Made by a program: the position numbers and the translations under genes. From NCBI GenBank assembly GCA_024697985.1, contig JAILRX010000087.1:1-13457 (forward strand): a stretch of DNA of 13,457 nucleotides, in the 5' to 3' direction. The notes below the pieces were generated by a model. It made no database searches, was not told where the DNA came from, and worked only from the letters and a program-made list of their open reading frames with translations. The stretch's first letter is position 1; the number at the start of each line of letters is the position of its first letter. Below are positions 1 through 7,357 of the stretch, in pieces. The DNA is from Treponemataceae bacterium. GTDB taxonomy: Bacteria; Spirochaetota; Spirochaetia; Treponematales; Treponemataceae.

Positions 1-114
1 AACAGCATCGTAAGAGTCGTAATTCCATACGTTCCTGAAAGCGGAAGAGTTTCCCTGGAAAAAAAGCTTAAGAGCACAGGTTTTTCAAACTTTGTAGTAC
101 GGCTGGAAAAATAA
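1..114 (+). CDS. C-terminal end of an unidentified protein, possibly SPOR-domain
   Basis: An open frame runs from base 1 to a TAA at 112-114 and encodes the last 37 residues of a protein that starts outside the window. The tail has a strand (VRVVIPYV), an amphipathic helix (GRVSLEKKLKSTGF) and a second strand (NFVVRLE). This resembles the second half of a SPOR peptidoglycan-binding domain, whose usual ending is a strand, then a helix with a ...LKAAGF... turn, then a strand with ...VR. If so, the protein would be periplasmic or cell-envelope associated. That is inference from a short fragment; a methyltransferase tail or another small alpha/beta fold is not excluded. The plus-strand orientation is opposite to the next gene, and no intrinsic terminator is visible after the stop. 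Confidence 0.5.
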   Translation, partial: NSIVRVVIPYVPESGRVSLEKKLKSTGFSNFVVRLEK

Positions 115-142
115 CTGATCGCTGACCGCACTCAACACGCAC

Positions 143-282
143 ATTTATGCCGACCACAAAATTCTTTAAGTAGCAAAATTCTTTTCCGGACAGAACTGCT
201 TTCACTGCGAATATTTATGCAAGCCGCAAAATTCTTTAACTAGAAAAAATTCTTACCCGGCGGTTTGGCTTTCCCCCACCGA
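143..282. repeat. Imperfect tandem repeat, two units of about 70 bp
   Basis: Both units begin ATTTATGC (143-150, 213-220). Each continues with a CAAAATTCTTTAA block, a TAG, a second AAAATTCTT, a CCGG and a GCTTTC, then runs into CGAAT. The nonamer AAAATTCTT occurs four times, starting at 158, 175, 228 and 246, as one pair per unit with 17-18 bp inside each pair. By eye the identity is about 70-75 percent with compensating one-base indels. The register continues into the parS sites: GAATATTT near 209 becomes GAATGTTTCAC at 281, and AAATGTTTCAC recurs at 352. Confidence 0.7.
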
Positions 283-283
283 A

Positions 284-299
284 TGTTTCACGTGAAACA
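284..299. promoter_or_regulatory. parS: parS site 1 (ParB/Spo0J binding)
   Basis: The sequence TGTTTCACGTGAAACA is a perfect 16-bp palindrome and an exact match to the widely conserved bacterial parS consensus TGTTNCACGTGAAACA. ParB would load here, spread as a CTP-dependent clamp and recruit ParA and SMC. No parA or parB gene is in this window, so the partner proteins are inferred. Confidence 0.93.
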
Positions 300-354
300 A
301 CGTAACATGAAACAAGACTCGATATATTCGCTCCCTTACCTGAACCACGGCAAA

Positions 355-370
355 TGTTTCACGTGAAACA
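355..370. promoter_or_regulatory. parS: parS site 2 (ParB/Spo0J binding)
   Basis: A second perfect copy of TGTTTCACGTGAAACA lies 71 bp from the first. The sites are intergenic, about 7 kb from the DnaA-trio element of oriC, which is typical of origin-proximal parS clusters. Confidence 0.93.
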
Positions 371-488
371 GTTTGTTATAGATTGAACTGTGCCAAATCT
401 CGCAGCCGAAAAATAACAGGCTGGCAATATTCTAGTAATCAGTAAAAGAGGGGTTTGCGGAAAATAGTTTTGGAAAAATCCATTTGGG

Positions 489-521
489 CAAAAAAAAACC
501 CCGAGCTTAACGCCCGAGGCT
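489..521 (-). terminator. Intrinsic terminator of the small exported-protein gene
   Basis: Read on the minus strand, GCCTCGGGC, a GTTAA loop and GCTCGGGG form an 8-9 bp GC-rich stem with two G-U pairs, followed by nine T residues. It lies 23 bp after the stop of the 544-1056 gene. On the plus strand there is no matching U-tract, so it serves the minus strand only. Confidence 0.9.
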
Positions 522-543
522 TTCTATATCCTAAGTGTTCAGA

Positions 544-1056
544 TTAGAACCAGAATCGGATACCAGCTGCATGTCCATAGAACATGTTGTACCAGCTACC
601 CCACCAGTATCGTCCAAATCCGAATCCAGATGATCCAAAGTGAACGAACAAGTTTGGCTGCCACTGTCCGAAAAGTTCGATTCCGAACTTCTTATCGAAT
701 GCCAAGTAGATGTTTGTTCCGAAGAATCCGTAAACACCAACATCAGCAACAAACCAGTTAGAACCAAATCCGAGTCCTACGTCAGCACCTGCACCAGCCT
801 GCAATCCCCAATTGAAGAAATCGCCATCGATGAAGTACCATTCCCAGAATTTATATTCACCAGAAACGTTGATCCAAACGTGATTACCCCAACCAGCCCA
901 ACCAGCGCCAATATAAACACCTTCATGGCCCTGAGGAGCTACAGTTAATGCTGCTGTACCTACAACGTTAGAATACATACCACCAATTCCGAATGCAAAA
1001 GCACCAGATACTGCAAGTGCAACAACTAACAACAATGCAATAATTTTTTTGTTCAT
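544..1056 (-). CDS. Small exported aromatic-rich protein, probable outer-membrane beta-barrel
   Basis: The 170-residue product starts at ATG 1054-1056, with GAGAGG at 1064-1069 placed 7 nt upstream; a TTG five codons earlier would place this binding site inside the gene. The N-terminus (MNKK, then a hydrophobic run to about residue 18, then GAFA|F) is a signal peptide, probably cut after Ala21. The mature part is rich in Gly, Trp, Phe and Tyr, with 12 Trp in 170 residues, shows alternating aromatic patterns typical of short transmembrane strands, and ends in ...GIRFWF. A terminal aromatic residue is the usual recognition signal for BAM-assisted insertion of outer-membrane proteins. I do not recognise a named family and assign no specific function. 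The gene is monocistronic, with its own promoter and terminator. It could instead be a periplasmic aromatic-rich protein, but the beta-barrel reading seems more likely. Confidence 0.85.
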   Translation of the reverse strand: MNKKIIALLLVVALAVSGAFAFGIGGMYSNVVGTAALTVAPQGHEGVYIGAGWAGWGNHVWINVSGEYKFWEWYFIDGDFFNWGLQAGAGADVGLGFGSNWFVADVGVYGFFGTNIYLAFDKKFGIELFGQWQPNLFVHFGSSGFGFGRYWWGSWYNMFYGHAAGIRFWF

Positions 1057-1081
1057 ATCTGAACCTCTCAATTTGTTTTTT

Positions 1082-1101
1082 ATTATTTCCTACGAAATAA
1101 T
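1082..1101 (-). promoter_or_regulatory. 5'-leader hairpin of the small exported-protein mRNA
   Basis: ATTATTTC and GAAATAAT form a perfect 8-bp stem around a CTAC loop. With a start near 1106 predicted from the promoter at 1113-1141, the hairpin would sit about five bases from the mRNA 5' end and about 12 bases before the ribosome binding site. A role in protecting the 5' end is inference. Confidence 0.55.
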
Positions 1102-1112
1102 TTACAAATTTA

Positions 1113-1141
1113 ATTTTTAAACATAATTGTAACTTTGTCAA
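1113..1141 (-). promoter_or_regulatory. Promoter of the small exported-protein gene
   Basis: A perfect -35 TTGACA (1136-1141) is followed by a 17-bp spacer and a weaker -10 AAAAAT (1113-1118). The promoter lies in the 111-bp gap after gyrA, which supports separate transcription from the gyrase operon. Confidence 0.6.
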
Positions 1142-1167
1142 GAGAATTATGTTTAACTCTTTTTCCC

Positions 1168-3777
1168 CTACTCTTCATCATCTGGAGCAGCTTCGTCATC
1201 AACTACATCATCTGCTTCACTGATTGAACTTTCGGCGTCGTCTTCAAAAACCATCGGTGTGTCGTCGTCATCAACTTCTTCGACATTTTCTTGATTTTTG
1301 TCAACTTCCTGTTTTGCAACCTTATCAAGTCCGATTACCATATCCGGGCTGTCAATGTTGAAAATTCTGATTCCACCTGATGTTCTTGATCGGGTCGGAA
1401 TCTTCTTGGACTTAAGTCGCAGTGTTTTTCCCTGGCTTGTGATACAAACCAAATCGTCTTTATCAGCAATTGAAATTGCTCCGACGATTTCACCAGATTT
1501 TTCGCTGATGTTATAAACTTTCATACCGCCGGTTCCTTTTCCGTGTGGCGTGAAGTTATCGTATTCTACGCGCTTACCAAATCCGTTTTCTGTAATGATG
1601 ATAAGTTTTGAATCCTCTTCAATTCTGAGTGCCGCAACAAGTTCATCATCCAGAGCAAGCTTGATTCCTCGAGTTCCGCTTGAAGCTCGTCCCATAACAC
1701 GAACTTTTTCTTCTGAATAGCGAAGAGCCTTTCCGCGTCGGGTGATGAGCAAAAGTTCATCAGAACCAGTCGTAAGGGATGCAGAAACGAGCCTGTCTCC
1801 TTCCTTAAGCCTGATGGCAAGAATACCTCGAGTCTTGGCATTTGCAAGTTCTGAAATGGCAATTTTTTTGATTGTTCCGTTTGCAGTAGCCATCAGCAGA
1901 TAATAATCTGAACTGAATTCTTCCATCGTGACGACTGTAGTAATTTCTTCGTTTGGTGAAAGCGCAAGCAGGCTCTTGATGTGTGATCCGCGGGAAATCT
2001 TTGAAGCTTCCGGAATTTCGTGAATCTTGAGCCAGTATGCCCTTCCCTCTGTCGTAATGAACGTTACGTAGGCATGAGTTGATGCGATAAAAATCTGATT
2101 GATAAAATCGTCATCGGTGAGCTTGGTACTGTTGGTTCCCTTACCTCCCCTACCCTGCGCCTTGTAAGCAGCAAGCGGCATTCGTTTGACATATCCAAGT
2201 TTAGAAATCAAAACTACGACTTCTTCTTTCTTGATCAAGTCTTCAATGTTGATCTGTTCAACTTCGCTTGGAATGATGTCTGTCTTTCGGTCGTCGCCAT
2301 ATTTTTGAGCAAGTTCCTGAGTATCGTCCTTGATGATGGCAAGGATTTTTTCGTGATGAGCAAGCAAATCTTCGAGGTGATCAATTTCGGCCTGAAGAGC
2401 TGCAATTTCATTCTGCAAATCCTGAATTTGAAGATGAGTGAGTCGTTTGAGAGGCATATCAACAATTGCCTGCGACTGAATATCATCAAAGTCGAATCGT
2501 TTTTCCAAAGCGTGTTTTGCTTCTTCAGTATTTTCACTTCCACGGATGATTTTGATAACTTCATCAATGTTATTGATGGCAGTAATCAAAGCCTGCAAAA
2601 TGTGCATTCGGGCTTTTGCTTCACGCAGCTCAAACTGACATCGGCGGGTAATTACTTCATCACGGTGATTTACGAAATACTGGATAAGCTGTTTGAGAGT
2701 CAAAACTTCAGGTTTTAAGTAACGGCTTCCGTCCTCTTTCATAACAGGAACAAGGGCAAGATTGATTACACCAAAATTTGACTGCAAATCTGTCTTTGCA
2801 AAAAGCTGATTCAAGACAAGTTTTGTAACGGCGCCTTTTTTAAGGTCAACAACGAGTCGCATACCTGTTCGGTCTGATGATTCATCGTTGGCATTTACGA
2901 TACCGTCAATCTGTTTGTCTCGGATTAAAACCTTTATTTTATCGATGATGTTTGTTGTGTTGATTCCGTATGGAACTTCGGTAAATACGATGGATTCTCG
3001 TCCTGATTTATCAGTTTCAATCTGGAATTTTGAACGAATCGTGATTTTACCTCGACCCGTTGAATAAGCTTTTTTGATTCCGGCTGTACCGTAAATTGAA
3101 CCGCCGGTCGGAAAGTCCGGTCCCTTGATATGCTTCATCAATCCTTCAACAGTGATATCAGGATCATCGATGTAAGCTGAAATTGCATCAGCAACTTCAC
3201 GGATGTTGTGGCTAGGCATATTGGTCGCCATACCAACTGCGATACCTGTAGTACCGTTACAAAGCAGGAACGGAAACTTTGATGGCAGAACGCTTGGTTC
3301 TTTTGTTGAATCATCAAAGTTAGGAATCATATCGACAGTTTCTTTATTTATGTCAGAAACCATTTCTTCAGTGATTTTTGACATCTTTGCTTCTGTGTAT
3401 CGGTAAGCAGCGGCAGGGTCACCGGCAATCGTACCGAAGTTACCCTGTGGAGTTACGGTCGTATATCGCTGAGCAAAATCCTGACCAAGTCGAACGAGGG
3501 CATCATAAACTGATGCATCACCATGTGGATGATAATGTCCCAAAACTTCACCGACAATCTGCGCACACTTTTTGGTTGTTCCGCTTGAAGCAAGATGAAG
3601 TTCGTTCATTGCATACATGATTCGGCGGTGAACAGGTTTAAGTCCGTCTCGTACATCAGGCAAAGCACGCTGAACAATAACCGACATTGAGTAGTCAATG
3701 TAAGCCTGCTTAACTTCTGCCTCGATAGGTATTTTTATGATTGTTCCGCCTTCTTCGGTTTTTTCTTCTTCCAACAT
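1168..3777 (-). CDS. gyrA: DNA gyrase subunit A
   Basis: GyrA is the DNA-cleaving subunit of the A2B2 gyrase that introduces negative supercoils. The 869 residues match the usual length. The breakage-reunion domain fills about residues 20-500: the catalytic tyrosine is Tyr127 in AAYRYTE (E. coli Tyr122), next to Arg126. The quinolone-contact helix is GDASVYD at 86-92, so the position of E. coli Ser83 is Ala88, while Asp92 keeps the acidic partner. A coiled-coil arm lies around 440-500. The GyrA box, here QGRGGKG (541-547), begins the DNA-wrapping C-terminal domain and separates GyrA from ParC. The protein ends in a very acidic tail of about 45 residues. The ATG has AAGGAA 5 nt upstream, overlapping the gyrB stop codon, so translation is probably coupled to gyrB. 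No intrinsic terminator follows the TAG. Confidence 0.98.
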   Translation of the reverse strand: MLEEEKTEEGGTIIKIPIEAEVKQAYIDYSMSVIVQRALPDVRDGLKPVHRRIMYAMNELHLASSGTTKKCAQIVGEVLGHYHPHGDASVYDALVRLGQDFAQRYTTVTPQGNFGTIAGDPAAAYRYTEAKMSKITEEMVSDINKETVDMIPNFDDSTKEPSVLPSKFPFLLCNGTTGIAVGMATNMPSHNIREVADAISAYIDDPDITVEGLMKHIKGPDFPTGGSIYGTAGIKKAYSTGRGKITIRSKFQIETDKSGRESIVFTEVPYGINTTNIIDKIKVLIRDKQIDGIVNANDESSDRTGMRLVVDLKKGAVTKLVLNQLFAKTDLQSNFGVINLALVPVMKEDGSRYLKPEVLTLKQLIQYFVNHRDEVITRRCQFELREAKARMHILQALITAINNIDEVIKIIRGSENTEEAKHALEKRFDFDDIQSQAIVDMPLKRLTHLQIQDLQNEIAALQAEIDHLEDLLAHHEKILAIIKDDTQELAQKYGDDRKTDIIPSEVEQINIEDLIKKEEVVVLISKLGYVKRMPLAAYKAQGRGGKGTNSTKLTDDDFINQIFIASTHAYVTFITTEGRAYWLKIHEIPEASKISRGSHIKSLLALSPNEEITTVVTMEEFSSDYYLLMATANGTIKKIAISELANAKTRGILAIRLKEGDRLVSASLTTGSDELLLITRRGKALRYSEEKVRVMGRASSGTRGIKLALDDELVAALRIEEDSKLIIITENGFGKRVEYDNFTPHGKGTGGMKVYNISEKSGEIVGAISIADKDDLVCITSQGKTLRLKSKKIPTRSRTSGGIRIFNIDSPDMVIGLDKVAKQEVDKNQENVEEVDDDDTPMVFEDDAESSISEADDVVDDEAAPDDEE

Positions 3778-3786
3778 GATATTTCC

Positions 3787-5769
3787 TTAAAAGTCCAAGT
3801 TTGCGTAACTTGAGTTTTCTTCGATGAACTTTCTACGAGGTTCAACTTCCTCACCCATACAAACAGAGAAAATCTGATCTGCTGCCATGGCATCCGGAAT
3901 TGTTACGACACGCATCTTTCTGTGAGCCGGATCCATTGTTGTTTCCCAAAGCTGATTTCCGTCCATTTCACCAAGACCTTTGTAGCGCTGAATAATGGCT
4001 TTTTCGCGGGCCTCACCTAAAGACTGAAGGGCAGCTTCCTGTTCTTCATCAGTGTATGTATAAATTGGGTTCTTATCGTTTTTAGTTTTCTTGATTGAAT
4101 AAAGTGGCGGCATTGCAAGATAGACATAGCCTTTTTCGATAATTTCCGGCATGTAGCGGAAAAAGAACGTCAAAAGCAAAGTTCTGATGTGCGAACCGTC
4201 GACATCGGCATCGGCCATGATAACGATTTTGTGGTATCGGATTTTGTCGATGTTAAAATCCTTTCCGATTCCAGTTCCAAGTGTCTGAATTACAGGCTGG
4301 AGCTTGTCGTTGTTTCGAACCTTGTCTGCAGTAACTTTTTCTACGTTAAGCATTTTTCCCCAAAGCGGAAGAATTGCCTGTGTTTTAGGATCTCGGCCTT
4401 TCTTGGCTGAACCACCAGCCGAATCTCCCTCGACGATATATACTTCGCAAAGTTCAGGATTTTTCAAAGAACAGTCGGCAAGTTTTGCAGGAAGACCAAA
4501 ACTGTCTCCAAAACTCTTTTTACGGCTGTTTTCCTTGGCCTTCTGCGCATCGATTCGGGCTTTAGCTTCCGAAACAACTTTTTTAAGAATGATTTCAGCC
4601 TGCTTTGGATTCTGTTCAAAAGCGAGTGTTACTTTTTCACGAACAAGTGAATCAACGATTGATCGAACTTCCGTATTTCCAAGCTTTGTTTTTGTCTGAC
4701 CTTCGAACTGAGGTTCTGGAACCTTGGTTGAAATGACAGCCGTCAAACCTGAAAAACAGTCTTCTGCCTTAAGCTTTTCAAACTCAACGTTTCGGCCTGC
4801 TTTTTTATTTTTTTCTTTTTCGGCTTTTGTAAGTTCAAGATTTTTCTGAATCTTTGAATACTGCGGCATTTCCAAAAAGTTGTTCAAAACCGCATTGAGT
4901 GCAAATTTGAAACCATCAAGGTGAGTACCACCTTCGATAGTGTTGATGTCGTTTACATAAGAGTTTACGTTGTCATCAGGACTTGAATTGTACTGAAAAG
5001 CAATTTCAACGATTACATCATCTTTTTCTGCAGAAAAGTAAATCGGTTCGTCTGGAACGAAAAAGCTGCTCTTAATTGATTTGTTGAGTTCTGCAACATA
5101 ACTTGTGATACCACCGTCATATTTCAAAACTTCTTCTTTTGGAGTTTCAAGCCTTTCATCCCTGAAAGTGATTACGATTCCGCTGTTAAGAAAAGCAAGT
5201 TCCTTAAGACGCTTCATCAAAACGTCGTAGCTGTAAACTGTTGTTTCTGTAAAAATTGTTTTATCAGCCTTCCATCTGATTGTAGTTCCGTGTTCTGTCG
5301 TATCGCCGACAACTTCAACTTTAGTTTTGGCAACACCACGTTCATATTTTTGCTGATAGATATGTCCGTCACGCTTAACGGTAGCTTCAAGCCAGTCTGA
5401 AAGAGCATTTACGCAGGAAACACCTACACCATGCAAACCACCAGAAACTTTGTACGATCCTTTATCGAATTTACCGCCGGCATGAAGTCGGGTAAGAACA
5501 AGTTCCAAGGCACTTACACCTTCTTCCGGATGAATATCAACTGGAATACCTCGTCCATTATCTTCAACACGAACAACATCATTTTTTTCAAGAGCAACGA
5601 CGATATTGTCACAATAACCTGCCATTGCTTCATCAATTGAGTTATCAACTGTCTCATAAACCAGATGATGAAGACCCCTTGGCCCTGTCGAACCAATGTA
5701 CATACCAGGTCGTTTTCGAACTGCTTCCAATCCTTTTAGAACCTGAATATTACTTGCTGAATAAGACAT
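3787..5769 (-). CDS. gyrB: DNA gyrase subunit B
   Basis: GyrB is the ATPase and metal-binding subunit of gyrase. The N-terminal GHKL ATPase has the catalytic Glu39 and Mg-binding Asn43 in YETVDNSIDEA, Asp70 in DNGRG, the GGLHGVG lid at 110-116, and Arg133 at the coumarin-contact position of E. coli Arg136. The transducer contributes QTK (358-360). The TOPRIM domain has Glu447 in VEGDSAGG and Asp520/Asp522 in DADVDG, and the C-terminal QRYKGLGEM motif is intact. At 660 residues it is slightly longer than the usual 635-650, with a Lys/Glu-rich insertion around 310-335. The ATG has AAGGAA (5775-5780) 5 nt upstream. It heads the gyrB-gyrA operon (9 bp between the genes) and is divergent from dnaA. 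The order gyrB-gyrA and the DNA-wrapping GyrA partner argue against ParE. Confidence 0.98.
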   Translation of the reverse strand: MSYSASNIQVLKGLEAVRKRPGMYIGSTGPRGLHHLVYETVDNSIDEAMAGYCDNIVVALEKNDVVRVEDNGRGIPVDIHPEEGVSALELVLTRLHAGGKFDKGSYKVSGGLHGVGVSCVNALSDWLEATVKRDGHIYQQKYERGVAKTKVEVVGDTTEHGTTIRWKADKTIFTETTVYSYDVLMKRLKELAFLNSGIVITFRDERLETPKEEVLKYDGGITSYVAELNKSIKSSFFVPDEPIYFSAEKDDVIVEIAFQYNSSPDDNVNSYVNDINTIEGGTHLDGFKFALNAVLNNFLEMPQYSKIQKNLELTKAEKEKNKKAGRNVEFEKLKAEDCFSGLTAVISTKVPEPQFEGQTKTKLGNTEVRSIVDSLVREKVTLAFEQNPKQAEIILKKVVSEAKARIDAQKAKENSRKKSFGDSFGLPAKLADCSLKNPELCEVYIVEGDSAGGSAKKGRDPKTQAILPLWGKMLNVEKVTADKVRNNDKLQPVIQTLGTGIGKDFNIDKIRYHKIVIMADADVDGSHIRTLLLTFFFRYMPEIIEKGYVYLAMPPLYSIKKTKNDKNPIYTYTDEEQEAALQSLGEAREKAIIQRYKGLGEMDGNQLWETTMDPAHRKMRVVTIPDAMAADQIFSVCMGEEVEPRRKFIEENSSYANLDF

Positions 5770-5828
5770 TTTTTTTCCTTTTTGATTTTTTTTAGTGGAA
5801 ATAAAGAACTTTAATATATGTAAGAATT

Positions 5829-5857
5829 ATTATACTCTTATTTTACAAAAAAGTAAA
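5829..5857 (-). promoter_or_regulatory. gyrB-gyrA promoter
   Basis: On the minus strand, a -35 TTTACT (5852-5857), a 17-bp spacer and a perfect -10 TATAAT (5829-5834) give a predicted start near 5822 and a leader of about 52 nt that holds the gyrB binding site. Its -35 end overlaps the dnaA promoter (5842-5870), so the two elements share 16 bp. Confidence 0.7.
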
Positions 5858-5870
5858 GGTAAGTTATAAT
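5842..5870 (+). promoter_or_regulatory. dnaA promoter
   Basis: A -35 TTTACA (5842-5847), a 17-bp spacer and a perfect -10 TATAAT (5865-5870) put the transcription start near 5877, only about 3 nt before the ATG at 5880. A second -10-like TATACT at 5831-5836 has no convincing -35. No DnaA box was found in this gap, so direct DnaA autoregulation here is not supported. Confidence 0.72.
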
Positions 5871-5879
5871 TGGCAAGGT

Positions 5880-7277
5880 ATGAACTTGTATAATTATAAT
5901 GCTTTTTTGACAGAAGCCCTTATTCAGACAAAAGAAGAATTTAATCAAAAAGATCACGAAGCTGAATTTTTTATGCTTTTTAGCAATCTGGAATACGTAG
6001 AATCAAAAGAACTTAAAATTATTGCATCTGTACCTTCAAAATTCATTTATGAAAGATTAGTATCCGGAAAACATATTGTTGAACTTGAAAAAAAACTGTA
6101 TGAACTGAGCGGACAGAAAATAAAACTTGAACTTATCATCAGTCAGAAAAAAAATACTGAAACAAAATCATCAAATTCGATTGCAGATAATTCAGCCGCA
6201 TCCCCAAAAAAAGAAACATCCAAAAAAGTTGATGAAAAACCACGTCATCCTCAGCTTAATCCACGATATACTTTTGAAAACTTCGTAAAAGGCGCAAACA
6301 ACGAATTTGCCCTGAACGGATCTATTGCAGTTTCAAGAAATCCTGGAAAGGCTTACAACCCTGTTTTGATTTACGGCGGAGTTGGACTTGGAAAAACTCA
6401 CTTGATGCAGTCAATCGGTAATGAAATCTATAAAAATACTGATTCTAAAATCATCTGCATCACGGCCGAAGACTTTACGAACGAATTCATGCAGGCTTTG
6501 AATACAGGAACAACTCAGAAATTCAAGAACAAATATCGACAGGCTGATGTACTTTTGATTGACGATATCCACTTTTTGCTTGGAAAAGAAGAAACTCAGC
6601 AGGAACTTTTCTATACTTTTGAGGCTCTTTACAACAACAACAAGCAGATGGTTTTCACCTGCGATAGACCTGCAAAAGAGCTTAAAACTATGACTGAACG
6701 TCTTAGAAACCGTTTTGAACGCGGCTTGAACGTAGACCTTCAGGTTCCTCAGTACGAAACCAGGCGGGCAATTCTTGAAAAGAAAGTAAACATGGAACAT
6801 CTGAATGTTGAAAGTGATGTCCTTGATTTGATTGCCAAAAACATTTCAACGAACGTCCGTGACCTTGAAAGTGCATTAACTACAATTCAGGCTTATGAAG
6901 AACTGATGGGTAAGCATGTAACTCTTGAAATTGCACAAAAACAGCTTAAAAACATGATTGCAGATACAAAAGACTCAAGCATCACGATTGAAACCATTCA
7001 GAAAGTAATTGCAAATCAGTATGGACTTTCAGTTGCCGAGCTTAAAGGAAAAAGCAGAAAAAAATCTGTCATCATTCCACGTCATTATGCAATTTATCTT
7101 TCAAAAGAACTTACAGAATATTCAACTACTGAAATCGGAAGTGAATTTGGAGGACGTGATCATACGACCGCTTTGAATTCGCTCAAAAAAGTTGAAGAAA
7201 TGAAAATAACGGATCCTTCAACTGAGCAGATTTTGTCTTTGCTTACACAGAAAATCAAAGAATTCAAAAACAAGTAA
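5880..7277 (+). CDS. dnaA: Chromosomal replication initiator protein DnaA
   Basis: DnaA binds DnaA boxes in oriC, forms an ATP-dependent filament and melts the origin. The 465 residues match the family. Domain I is about residues 1-88; domain II is a short polar linker rich in Ser/Lys (about 90-120). Domain III is an AAA+ ATPase with Walker A GGVGLGKT (166-173), Walker B LLIDD (225-229), the likely arginine finger Arg278 in RLRNRF, and sensor II Arg327 in NVRDLE. Domain IV carries the DNA-binding signature FGGRDHTT (423-430). Domain I has FFMLF where many homologues have a Trp-Phe pair. The start matches the beginning of domain I. There is no normally spaced ribosome binding site: AAGG at 5875-5878 is one base from ATG and AAAGG at 5855-5859 is 20 away. 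The promoter places the mRNA start almost at the ATG. The gene is followed by oriC, not by dnaN. Confidence 0.98.
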   Translation: MNLYNYNAFLTEALIQTKEEFNQKDHEAEFFMLFSNLEYVESKELKIIASVPSKFIYERLVSGKHIVELEKKLYELSGQKIKLELIISQKKNTETKSSNSIADNSAASPKKETSKKVDEKPRHPQLNPRYTFENFVKGANNEFALNGSIAVSRNPGKAYNPVLIYGGVGLGKTHLMQSIGNEIYKNTDSKIICITAEDFTNEFMQALNTGTTQKFKNKYRQADVLLIDDIHFLLGKEETQQELFYTFEALYNNNKQMVFTCDRPAKELKTMTERLRNRFERGLNVDLQVPQYETRRAILEKKVNMEHLNVESDVLDLIAKNISTNVRDLESALTTIQAYEELMGKHVTLEIAQKQLKNMIADTKDSSITIETIQKVIANQYGLSVAELKGKSRKKSVIIPRHYAIYLSKELTEYSTTEIGSEFGGRDHTTALNSLKKVEEMKITDPSTEQILSLLTQKIKEFKNK

Positions 7278-7287
7278 TTTGATAATC

Positions 7288-7296
7288 TGTGGAAAA
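7288..7296 (-). promoter_or_regulatory. DnaA box, one mismatch
   Basis: TTTTCCACA on the minus strand differs from TTATNCACA at position 3. It lies 11 bp after the dnaA stop codon. Confidence 0.55.
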
Positions 7297-7330
7297 CCCG
7301 TAAATAAACTGATGAAAAATCAGAAATTTA

Positions 7331-7339
7331 TGTTGATAA
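7331..7339 (-). promoter_or_regulatory. Weak DnaA box, one mismatch
   Basis: TTATCAACA on the minus strand differs from TTATNCACA only at position 6, an important base, so binding may be weak. Confidence 0.35.
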
Positions 7340-7357
7340 AATAAAGTTGATGTGGAA

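Larger units (their letters stand above)
115..488. other. Non-coding segregation locus with repeats and twin parS sites
   Basis: No credible gene lies between the stop at 114 and the terminator at 489. The segment holds an imperfect 70-bp tandem repeat (143-282), two perfect parS palindromes (284-299, 355-370) and a degenerate right half-site ATGAAACA at 307-314 between them. I see no recognisable element in 371-488. Its position about 7 kb from oriC fits a chromosomal centromere-like site. Confidence 0.7.

Noticed and set aside
143..282. The 70-bp repeats as a CRISPR array
   Set aside because: Only two diverged units exist, there is no constant repeat with unique spacers, and no cas gene is nearby.
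640..948. A 102-codon open frame on the plus strand opposite the small exported-protein gene
   Set aside because: It has no ribosome binding site or recognisable motif and is the antisense shadow of a gene with a clear signal peptide, promoter and terminator.
4304..4699. A 131-codon plus-strand frame inside gyrB
   Set aside because: It lies wholly opposite the conserved TOPRIM coding region of gyrB; its composition is explained by the gyrB codons.
5770..5879. The gyrB-dnaA gap as a second origin segment
   Set aside because: No DnaA box or trio-type repeat is present; the region is explained by two promoters.
6411..6800. A 129-codon minus-strand frame inside dnaA
   Set aside because: Antisense to the conserved AAA+ domain, with no start signal or family features.
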